NCBI GenBank assembly: GCA_035492055.1
Contig: DATJJR010000072.1
Location: 1 to 9,580, forward strand
Source of the DNA: Ga0074130 sp035492055
Lineage (GTDB): Bacteria > Pseudomonadota > Gammaproteobacteria > Burkholderiales > Rhodocyclaceae
Direction of reading: 5' to 3'
DNA length: 9,580 nucleotides
In this document: piece after piece, positions 1 to 6,416 of the stretch
How the letters are laid out: each line of letters opens with the position of its first letter
Position numbering within the stretch: the stretch's first letter is position 1
Made by a program: the position numbers and the translations under genes
Notes under the pieces: model-generated
Told to the model about the DNA's origin: nothing
The model's database searches: none
Seen by the model: only the letters and a program-made list of their open reading frames with translations

Positions 1-2162
1 CGCTGGCCGATCATGCCGCGAATCAATTCCACCCCGGTATCCGAATCGATCAGGCGCGAACTGACTGCCGCCGTGATCTGATTGGCATCGCCAATGCGGT
101 CGTAGCCAACGTAGCGATTGTCCGAGAAGATCTGCGTGAAATTGAGATCGGCCAGTGCCGTGTCGAAGATTGGGATCTGGCTCTGGTCGCGATAGGGCAC
201 GTAGAGGTAGTACAGACGTGGTTCCAACGTTTGCGTGAGGTTTTTATCACCCCATTGCAGGTCACGCTCGAAGGTCATGCCGCTATCGACGCTGACGATT
301 GGCAGCGTGCGACTGAGGCTGCTTGGCGTGCCAGCCGGCTGATTGCTGAGCGAATAAGTTGTGGCGGACACGCCAATCTTGGGTGTGACGTAAAACGAAG
401 AGGTCTGGTACGGCAACGACAGTTGCGGATACACGACCAGTCGTTGCCCCTGCACCGCAGACGGGTTCGAGAAATTGACGAACTGGCTCTGCAGATTGAA
501 CGCCATGCCGCCCGGCAGATCGGGTCGCGCGGCTGTCAAGGTGAGGCGCGGCAAGCTGGCATACGGTACGGTGACAGCTGCCTGACCAGGAATCTGCAGG
601 GTCTGGTACTTTTCGAGCACCAGGCTGGATGACCACCAGCTCGCGTTGTAGTTAAGTGCGGCCTGCCGCAACAAGTTGACCTGAGCGATATTGGCCAGCT
701 TCGTGGAGAGGTCCGTGAAGTAGGTTGGATCGGAGACGCCCGCCAGATTCAAGGTGCCGCTGAAGCCTTGTCCGAAGTTCTGGTTATGCAGGACCGAGAA
801 GGCGTAGCGCGTTTTATCCACCACACTGTCGTGCGGCAGATACTCGATATTCGATACACCCGAATAGTTGTAGTCGAGATAACGAAATTCGCCGAGGAAC
901 TGCTCGCCGCGTTTCGTCATCGTGCGCGACGTGATCGTGGCATCCATATTCGGTGCAATGTTCCAGTACCACGGCTGGAAATACTGCACACCAAGGGTCG
1001 AGTTCACAGCAAAGGTCGGCGACAGCAGGCCCGATTTGCGCTGGTTGTCGAGCGGAAAGGACATGCTCGGCGCATACAGAATGGGGACGCCCTTGAACCA
1101 GAGGCTGGCGTTCCTGCCTTCGCCGACTTCACGATCGTAGTCGAGCTTGAGATCACTCACCTTGGTGAACCAGTCCTGGCTGTCGGCCGGACAAGTGCTG
1201 TAGGTGGCGTTCTTCAGGTGATATTGGCCCTCGCCTTCCATATCGAGGCGCTCGGCATGACCGGTACCCGTGGTGACCACGTGCTGCGCCGCGGTGACAT
1301 CGAGCATGCTCGGATGCAGGGGGCGCGACAGCTGCGTGTATTGGTTTTGCGGCGGCTTGATGCTTGTTTCATTGCGGACCATGTAGTCCGGCTGCATGAA
1401 ATAACCTTCGTTATCCTCGATGCTCACGCGGGCCTTGGGACCGCTCATGCGTGCGCCGGGTTGCGTCAGCACGACATTGCCATCGGCTTCTGCTTCGTCA
1501 TCGAGCTGCCAGTAAATGACCTTGTCTGCCGTCAGTTTCTGGTCGTCCTGCTGCAGCTCGACACTGCCGGTAGCGACGATGGCGCCATCGTTGGCACCCT
1601 GGACCTTGTCGGCCGTGAGATAGACGGGGCTCTTGGCGTTCGGATCGTGCGGGACTTTATTGAATTTGCCGTCTGGCGTGAAACCGCTTTCGGATTCATT
1701 CGATGCCGATGCCGGCGTTGCGGTCGATGCTGCTACTGCGCCGGTTGCGGCCGTCGCCGGGGCATCGCTGGAGGTACTGTTGGATGTATTGCTACCCGTA
1801 TTGCTTGACGTTTGACGCGGTGGCAATGCGACGGCAGGTGCAGCGCTTGGTGCCGGAGTGCTTTGTGTGGCCGAGATAGGGGTGTTGTTTGGTGCCGGTT
1901 GCGGCTTTGCTGCGGGCTTGCTCAGCGGAACCGCGGCCGGTGCTGTAAGCGGAATTGCAGGAACGGATTCGGTCGTCGGTGTCGTTGCCGGTGATGTTTG
2001 CGGCTGAGGTGCCGCGGCCGGTATGTCAAGGCCGAGTAAGCGTGGATCGATGCCCAACGCCGGCAGATTTTCCGCCGCATTAGGCGTGCCCGTTGCCGCG
2101 ATGAAGGCAGCAATGCCGAGTGGCACACGATGCCGCAGTCTTCCCCTTTTTTTTGCCGTCAT
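1..2162 (-). CDS. lptD: LPS-assembly protein LptD, N-terminal 720 residues (C-terminus outside window)
   Basis: This is the outer-membrane beta-barrel that, with the lipoprotein LptE, receives LPS from the periplasmic LptA bridge and inserts it into the outer leaflet. Reading leftward from the ATG at 2162-2160, the frame stays open to the window edge. No ATG, GTG or TTG lies upstream in frame before a stop at about 2249, which fixes the start. Residues 1-30 look like a signal peptide (basic KKRGRLRHR, then a short hydrophobic stretch). Residues about 48-160 are an Ala/Pro/Thr/Ser-rich linker. The LptA-like OstA domain starts near residue 178 (SPVYLTADKVQG), and the barrel domain follows from about residue 330. 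The motif DRIGDANQ near the window edge is typical of LptD barrels. The only cysteine seen is C324 (STCPADSQDW), which I align with E. coli C173. The usual neighbours surA and pdxA would lie to the left, outside the window. No clear Shine-Dalgarno precedes the start. Confidence 0.95.
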   Translation of the reverse strand, partial: MTAKKRGRLRHRVPLGIAAFIAATGTPNAAENLPALGIDPRLLGLDIPAAAPQPQTSPATTPTTESVPAIPLTAPAAVPLSKPAAKPQPAPNNTPISATQSTPAPSAAPAVALPPRQTSSNTGSNTSNSTSSDAPATAATGAVAASTATPASASNESESGFTPDGKFNKVPHDPNAKSPVYLTADKVQGANDGAIVATGSVELQQDDQKLTADKVIYWQLDDEAEADGNVVLTQPGARMSGPKARVSIEDNEGYFMQPDYMVRNETSIKPPQNQYTQLSRPLHPSMLDVTAAQHVVTTGTGHAERLDMEGEGQYHLKNATYSTCPADSQDWFTKVSDLKLDYDREVGEGRNASLWFKGVPILYAPSMSFPLDNQRKSGLLSPTFAVNSTLGVQYFQPWYWNIAPNMDATITSRTMTKRGEQFLGEFRYLDYNYSGVSNIEYLPHDSVVDKTRYAFSVLHNQNFGQGFSGTLNLAGVSDPTYFTDLSTKLANIAQVNLLRQAALNYNASWWSSSLVLEKYQTLQIPGQAAVTVPYASLPRLTLTAARPDLPGGMAFNLQSQFVNFSNPSAVQGQRLVVYPQLSLPYQTSSFYVTPKIGVSATTYSLSNQPAGTPSSLSRTLPIVSVDSGMTFERDLQWGDKNLTQTLEPRLYYLYVPYRDQSQIPIFDTALADLNFTQIFSDNRYVGYDRIGDANQITAAVSSRLIDSDTGVELIRGMIGQ
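1770..1805 (-). repeat. Three imperfect 12-bp tandem repeats within the lptD linker
   Basis: Read on the minus strand, three consecutive 12-base units are visible: AGCAATACGGGT, AGCAATACATCC and AACAGTACCTCC. They encode SNTG, SNTS and NSTS in the low-complexity linker of LptD. The unit is a multiple of three, so gain or loss of a copy would keep the reading frame. The degenerate copies suggest old expansion by slippage rather than a currently variable tract; that part is inference. Confidence 0.6.
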
Positions 2163-2229
2163 GCCGTCGATAAGTGGGTGTCGCGCCGTACTGCGCGAAT
2201 CCCGCGCTGACAGGCAGTTACAAGCCGAA

Positions 2230-2238
2230 TGATAGAAT
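2230..2238 (+). promoter_or_regulatory. Candidate extended -10 promoter element for the amgK operon
   Basis: TGATAGAAT matches the extended -10 pattern TGNTATAAT with one mismatch. It lies 48 bp before the amgK ATG and would start transcription near 2245. A good -35-like hexamer, CTGACA, occurs at 2207-2212, but the spacing of 20 bp is longer than normal; extended -10 promoters can work without a strong -35. The element is half of an inverted repeat shared with the opposite-strand element at 2244-2252. It could instead be an operator arm. No start-site data are available. Confidence 0.45.
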
Positions 2239-2243
2239 TTTGC

Positions 2244-2252
2244 ATTCTAACA
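2244..2252 (-). promoter_or_regulatory. Candidate extended -10 promoter element for lptD
   Basis: On the minus strand these bases read TGTTAGAAT, again an extended -10 with one mismatch. Transcription would start near 2237 and give a leader of about 75 nt before the lptD ATG. No good -35 hexamer is seen at the normal distance (the bases there read GTCGTG). The element points toward its plus-strand partner, so the two could not be occupied by RNA polymerase at the same time. The assignment rests on sequence pattern alone. Confidence 0.4.
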
Positions 2253-2285
2253 TCGGCCGTTCCGGTCACGACCCCATCAATTACC

Positions 2286-3281
2286 ATGCAACGTCAGCAG
2301 GAAATCACCGCCTGGATCGAGTCGCTTTACCCCGCTCGCGCTTTTACCTTGATGCCGGCTTCGGCCGATGCCAGCTTCCGTCGTTATTTCCGCGCCACCT
2401 TTGCCGACGGCGAAACGCTGATTGTCATGGATGCCCCGCCCAGCCATGAAGACTGCAAGCCCTGGCTGCATGTACAGCAACTGTTTGCGGCCGCCGGCGT
2501 GCATGTGCCGCAAGTGTTGGCCCAAGACCTGGTACGCGGTTATTTGTTGCTGTCCGATTTGGGCAACCAGACTTATCTGCCGAGCCTGACGGTTGAATCC
2601 GCACCAGCTCTGTACGGCGACGCACTGGACGCACTGATCGAATTGCAAGCCGCGAGTCAGCCGGGTCGGTTGCCCGAATACGACGAGCCCCTGTTGCGGC
2701 GCGAACTGATGCTTTTCCCCGAATGGTATCTGGGCAAGCACATGGGCGTGACGCTGGACGACAAGCAGCAGAGGATGTTGGAGACGATTTTTCAGCGCAT
2801 CCTCACCGTCAATCTGGCCGAGCCCAGGGTTTACGTGCATCGTGACTACCATGCGCGCAATCTCATGGTGGCGAACCCGAATCCGGGTGTCATCGACTTT
2901 CAGGACGCGGTGTACGGTCCGATGAGCTACGACCTTGTGTCCTTGTTCAAGGATGCCTACATCAGTTGGGATGAAGAGATCGTCATCGACTGGCTCGTTC
3001 GTTACTGGGAAAAGGCCAGAAAGCGCGGCCTGCCGATCCGCGACGACTTCGGCGATTTCTACCGAGACTATGAGTGGATGGGGGTTCAGCGCCACCTTAA
3101 GGTGCTCGGCATCTTTGCGCGCCTGTATCACCGCGACGGCAAGGACGGCTACCTCAAGGACATGCCGCTCGTGCTGGATTACTTGCGCCGTACGTGTGCG
3201 CGCTATGACGGGCTGTTACCCCTGTTGCGCCTGATCGACAAGGTGCATGGTACGGACGTCAAAACAGGAATGACTTTCTGA
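2286..3281 (+). CDS. amgK: N-acetylmuramate/N-acetylglucosamine anomeric kinase AmgK
   Basis: AmgK phosphorylates the anomeric hydroxyl of MurNAc (and GlcNAc) with ATP, giving MurNAc-1-phosphate for the cytoplasmic peptidoglycan recycling route described in Pseudomonas. The 331-residue protein has an aminoglycoside-phosphotransferase/kinase fold. Near the N-terminus is the family sequence SADASFRRYFR. The catalytic loop HRDYHARN has H185, D187 and N192, and the metal-binding IDFQD follows with D204. I chose the ATG at 2286 over the in-frame ATG at 2229 because homologous proteins begin shortly before the ITAWIESLYP segment and because 2229 falls within the promoter-like palindrome. No clear Shine-Dalgarno precedes 2286. 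The stop shares one base with the murU start (TGATG), which implies translational coupling. Pairing with murU makes the assignment strong. Confidence 0.93.
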   Translation: MQRQQEITAWIESLYPARAFTLMPASADASFRRYFRATFADGETLIVMDAPPSHEDCKPWLHVQQLFAAAGVHVPQVLAQDLVRGYLLLSDLGNQTYLPSLTVESAPALYGDALDALIELQAASQPGRLPEYDEPLLRRELMLFPEWYLGKHMGVTLDDKQQRMLETIFQRILTVNLAEPRVYVHRDYHARNLMVANPNPGVIDFQDAVYGPMSYDLVSLFKDAYISWDEEIVIDWLVRYWEKARKRGLPIRDDFGDFYRDYEWMGVQRHLKVLGIFARLYHRDGKDGYLKDMPLVLDYLRRTCARYDGLLPLLRLIDKVHGTDVKTGMTF

Positions 3282-3961
3282 TGAAGGCAATGGTGCTGGC
3301 TGCGGGACGCGGAGAAAGAATGCGTCCCTTGACCGACCATCTACCCAAGCCGCTGCTGGACGTCGGTGGCAAGCCCCTGATCGTCTGGCACCTCGAGAAA
3401 CTGATGGCGGCGGGCTTGACGGACGTTGTCATCAATCATGCGCATCTCGGTGAAAAGCTGGTCGAGGCGCTCGGTGACGGCTCGAAATTCGGTGTACGCA
3501 TTCAATGGTCGCCTGAGCCACCGGGCGCGCTGGAAACCGCTGGCGGCATCGCACAGGCCTTGCCACTGCTGGGCGATGAGCCATTCTTGGTCGTCAATGG
3601 CGATATCTATTCGGACTGGAATTACGCACTGGCATTGCAGCGTGCAACTGTACTGGGTGACGATCTTGCGCATCTTGTGCTGGTGCCGAATCCGCCACAT
3701 CATCCTGAAGGCGATTTCTTGCTCGATTGCGATCGCGTCCGCGATGCGGCGGCCACGCCGGGCAGGTTGACGTATGCAGGCATCGGCATCTATCGACCGG
3801 CGCTGTTCGGTGGACTGGCGTCCGGTCAGCCAGCCAAACTCGCGCCTTTACTGCGCGAAGCGATGCACAATGACAAGGTAAGCGGCGAGTGCCATCCGCG
3901 CCGCTGGGAAGACGTTGGTACGCCGGAACGGCTTGCTGCGCTGGACAAAGAGCTGACATGA
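3281..3961 (+). CDS. murU: N-acetylmuramate-1-phosphate uridylyltransferase MurU
   Basis: MurU transfers UMP from UTP to MurNAc-1-phosphate, giving UDP-MurNAc and completing the recycling shunt started by AmgK. This shunt avoids MurA and so can give intrinsic fosfomycin tolerance in bacteria that have it (known for Pseudomonas, inferred here). The 226-residue protein is a small sugar-nucleotidyltransferase. The N-terminal signature LAAGRGERMRPLT sits at residues 6-18, followed by PKPLL with K23. The metal-binding aspartate is D108 in NGDIYSD. An AGGA at 3266-3269 is a plausible ribosome site inside the end of amgK. The 3' end overlaps pepP by 4 nt (ATGA). RfbA/GlmU-like relatives act on other sugars; the length, the short C-terminus and the amgK neighbour favour MurU. 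Confidence 0.93.
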   Translation: MKAMVLAAGRGERMRPLTDHLPKPLLDVGGKPLIVWHLEKLMAAGLTDVVINHAHLGEKLVEALGDGSKFGVRIQWSPEPPGALETAGGIAQALPLLGDEPFLVVNGDIYSDWNYALALQRATVLGDDLAHLVLVPNPPHHPEGDFLLDCDRVRDAAATPGRLTYAGIGIYRPALFGGLASGQPAKLAPLLREAMHNDKVSGECHPRRWEDVGTPERLAALDKELT

Positions 3962-5274
3962 ACATCAAACCCTTCATCGACCGTCGTCGCGAAACCCTGA
4001 AACGCATGGGTGCGGGTATTGCCATCGTGCCCACGGCGCCGGAGCAAGTGCGTAATCGCGACGCGCATTTTCCGTATCGCGCAGACAGCTACGTACTCTA
4101 CCTTTCCGGTTTTACCGAGCCGGAAGCGGTGGTGGTGCTGATTGCCGGCCAAGGTGAGCAAACCCGACCGCAGAGCATTCTGTTCTGCCGCGACAAGAAT
4201 GAAGAGCGCGAAATCTGGGACGGTCATCGCTACGGTCCGGCCGCAGCGGCGGACGCCTTTGGTTTCGATGCCGCTTATTCGATTGCAGAATTCGATGGCA
4301 AGCTGATCGAGTTGATGGCGAATCAACCTACCCTGTACTACGCCATCGGCCATGATGCCGCCTGGGATGTACGCATCACGCAAGCACTCAACGGCGTGCG
4401 TGCACAAGCGCGGGCGGGCAAGCGGGCACCGGAAAACATCCGCGACATTCGCACGATTCTCGATGCGCAGCGTTTGTTCAAGGATGAATACGAAATTGCC
4501 ACCATGCGTCGCGCGGCCGAGATTTCTGGCGAAGCCCACAAGCGCGCCATGCGCGCAACGCGTCCAGGCAAGTACGAATACGAAATTGAAGCAGAACTGC
4601 TGCACGAATTTCGTCGCCAGGGCTGTCAGGCCCCGGCCTATACCAGCATCGTTGCCGGCGGCAAAAACGCGTGCGTGTTGCACTACGTTGAAAATGACCA
4701 ACGCCTCAACGATGGCGACTTGCTGTTGATTGATGCCGGTGGCGAACTCGACGGCTACGCCAGCGATATCACGCGCACCTTTCCGGTCAACGGCAAATTC
4801 AGTGGCGCGCAACGCGACGTGTATCAGCTCGTGCTGGATGCACAAGCAGCATCCATCGCTGCAACCAGGCCGGGTGGAACTTTCCTTGATCCGCACGATG
4901 CCGCAGTGAAAGTACTGGCGCAAGGCATGCTCGATCTCAAACTGCTCAATGGTACGTTGGACGATGTCCTCGAGCAGGAAAGCTACAAGCGTTTCTACAT
5001 GCATCGTACCGGCCACTGGCTTGGTCTTGATGTACATGATGCTGGCGAATACAAGGATGGCAGCGATTGGAAAACGTTGCAGCCCGGCATGGTGCTGACC
5101 GTAGAGCCGGGCTGCTACATTCGCCCGTCGGATGATGTGCCGGCGGCATTTCACAATATTGGTGTACGCATCGAAGACGATGCGCTGGTGACGCCTGATG
5201 GTTGCGACATCATCACCAAGAGCACGCCGAAGCAAATTGCCGACATCGAATCGTTGATGGCGGAAGGCCGCTGA
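3958..5274 (+). CDS. pepP: Xaa-Pro aminopeptidase PepP (M24B family)
   Basis: PepP removes the N-terminal residue from peptides whose second residue is proline; it is a cytoplasmic dimetal enzyme. The 438-residue length matches E. coli PepP (about 440). An N-terminal aminopeptidase-P domain (residues 1 to about 135, including AHFPYRADSYVLYLSGF) precedes the pita-bread catalytic domain. All five metal ligands are visible: D259 (LLIDAGG), D270 (SDITRTF), H353 (HRTGHWLGLDVHD), E383 (TVEPGCY) and E406 (RIEDD). H360 in the same His-rich segment is also conserved. The frame is open upstream of 3958, but the ATG that overlaps the murU stop gives the standard N-terminus (MNIKPFIDRRR), with AAAGAG five bases before it. 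Three bases separate its stop from ubiH, the same adjacency as in E. coli pepP-ubiH. Confidence 0.95.
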   Translation: MNIKPFIDRRRETLKRMGAGIAIVPTAPEQVRNRDAHFPYRADSYVLYLSGFTEPEAVVVLIAGQGEQTRPQSILFCRDKNEEREIWDGHRYGPAAAADAFGFDAAYSIAEFDGKLIELMANQPTLYYAIGHDAAWDVRITQALNGVRAQARAGKRAPENIRDIRTILDAQRLFKDEYEIATMRRAAEISGEAHKRAMRATRPGKYEYEIEAELLHEFRRQGCQAPAYTSIVAGGKNACVLHYVENDQRLNDGDLLLIDAGGELDGYASDITRTFPVNGKFSGAQRDVYQLVLDAQAASIAATRPGGTFLDPHDAAVKVLAQGMLDLKLLNGTLDDVLEQESYKRFYMHRTGHWLGLDVHDAGEYKDGSDWKTLQPGMVLTVEPGCYIRPSDDVPAAFHNIGVRIEDDALVTPDGCDIITKSTPKQIADIESLMAEGR

Positions 5275-5277
5275 ACG

Positions 5278-6402
5278 ATGACACAACCTGTGGTGATCAT
5301 CGGCGGCGGACCTGTTGGCATGTCGCTGGCACTTGCACTGCACAAGCAAGGTGTTGCTGCCGAGATTCACGATCTGCGGCCGCGCGGTGCTGCTGCGGGA
5401 GATCAACGTATCCTCGCCCTGTCGCACGGCTCGCAGCAGATTCTGGCAAATCTGGGCGTATGGTCGGCCATCAAGGCGACGCCGATATTCGACATCCACG
5501 TATCACAACGTGGTGCAGCCGGACGCACCAGAATTTCGGCGCGTGAGGAAAAAGTTGCAGCACTTGGTTATGTCGCCAGCTCCTCAGATATTGCGATGGC
5601 GCTCGACAATGCATTGGAAGCCGCGAATATTTCGTACATCGGCGAAAGTCGTTTGCTTGATGTCACGCCGGCTGATGACACCATTACGATTGATCTGAGC
5701 GATGGCAGTCTTCATGCGCAACTGGTGGCGTATGCTGAAGGCCGAATTGGCGAGAGCGTACATGTCGTTGAGCGCGACTACGATCAACATGCCTTGATTT
5801 GTCGCCTGACCCCGGCCAAGCCGCACCGGAATGTAGCTTGGGAGCGGTTTACGCAACACGGCCCGTTTGCCTTGCTGCCTTTTGAGGGCGATTACGCCGC
5901 TGTCTATGTATGCGCGCCGCAAGATGCTGAACGTTTGAAAGGCATGCCAGACGCGGCGTTGCTTGCGCATCTGCAAAATCAATTCGGGCCACGCGTGCAG
6001 TTTACGGCAGTGTCTGGTCGTTTTATTTATCCGCTCGGCCTGCGTTATCGAGAACATCCGACAGCGCCTCGCCAAGTCTGGTTGGGCAATGCGGCGCAAA
6101 CGCTGCATCCGGTGGCAGGCCAAGGGTTCAATCTGGCGCTGCGTGATTGCATGGCGCTGGCACATTGCGTTGCAGTGGCCACAGACCCTGGCGCAGCAGA
6201 GGTGTTGACGCGTTATGCAGCCAACCGTCGCCTAGACAGACGCGGCACAATCGGCATTACCGATGGACTGATTCGTTTGTTCAGCAACGACAATCCGATT
6301 CTCAAACATGCGCGCGGTGCCGGCCTGATTGCACTGGATCTGGTGCCGCCGCTACGCAGCTTCCTCGCACGGCGCATGATGTTCGGTGCGCGCGCTTGGT
6401 AA
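5278..6402 (+). CDS. ubiH: FAD-dependent ubiquinone biosynthesis hydroxylase, UbiH-like
   Basis: UbiH-family flavoproteins hydroxylate the aromatic ring of ubiquinone precursors, using O2, FAD and NAD(P)H; UbiH in E. coli acts at C1 (known). The 374-residue protein starts with a Rossmann motif, VVIIGGGPVG (G9-G14). It continues with the family segment DQRILALS (D42-S49), ERFTQHGP in the middle, and GNAAQTLHPVAGQGFN (G270-N285), whose GNAAQ form is like E. coli UbiH rather than the commoner GDAAH. A GGAAGG at 5262-5267 lies ten bases before the ATG. The internal DG motif is degenerate: where A-D-G is expected, the protein has A153-E154-G155, and the following loop looks about five residues shorter than in E. 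coli. UbiI, which follows ubiH in E. coli, is absent here, so this enzyme may have a different or broader ring-position specificity. Family assignment is firm; the exact hydroxylation site is not. Confidence 0.84.
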   Translation: MTQPVVIIGGGPVGMSLALALHKQGVAAEIHDLRPRGAAAGDQRILALSHGSQQILANLGVWSAIKATPIFDIHVSQRGAAGRTRISAREEKVAALGYVASSSDIAMALDNALEAANISYIGESRLLDVTPADDTITIDLSDGSLHAQLVAYAEGRIGESVHVVERDYDQHALICRLTPAKPHRNVAWERFTQHGPFALLPFEGDYAAVYVCAPQDAERLKGMPDAALLAHLQNQFGPRVQFTAVSGRFIYPLGLRYREHPTAPRQVWLGNAAQTLHPVAGQGFNLALRDCMALAHCVAVATDPGAAEVLTRYAANRRLDRRGTIGITDGLIRLFSNDNPILKHARGAGLIALDLVPPLRSFLARRMMFGARAW

Positions 6403-6416
6403 ACGAGGCACACGAC

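Noticed and set aside
768..1808. A 346-codon open frame on the plus strand
   Set aside because: It is antisense to lptD, whose translation matches LptD throughout. The predicted protein is rich in R, H, C and V without any motif, typical of shadow frames.
2236..2263. A sigma-E-like promoter for lptD (GGAAC at 2263-2259 on the minus strand with TCTAT downstream)
   Set aside because: lptD is a sigma-E target in E. coli, but here the spacing between the two boxes is about 20 bases and the -10 match is poor, so the pattern does not fit.
2229..2285. Upstream ATG at 2229 as start of amgK
   Set aside because: It would add 19 residues not expected for the family and would lie within and upstream of the candidate -10 element; the ATG at 2286 fits the family N-terminus.
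2277..3131. A 284-codon open frame on the minus strand opposite amgK
   Set aside because: Antisense to a gene with intact kinase motifs; no independent evidence of coding.
4486..4587. Direct repeat GAATACGAAATTG inside pepP (near 4486 and 4575)
   Set aside because: It encodes two similar EYEI segments in a normal-length, fully conserved enzyme; short coincidental coding repeat.
3826..5499. A 557-codon open frame on the minus strand opposite murU, pepP and ubiH
   Set aside because: It lies antisense to three genes with clear catalytic motifs, crosses gene borders, and its translation has no recognisable domain. It is a by-product of codon bias in the real genes.
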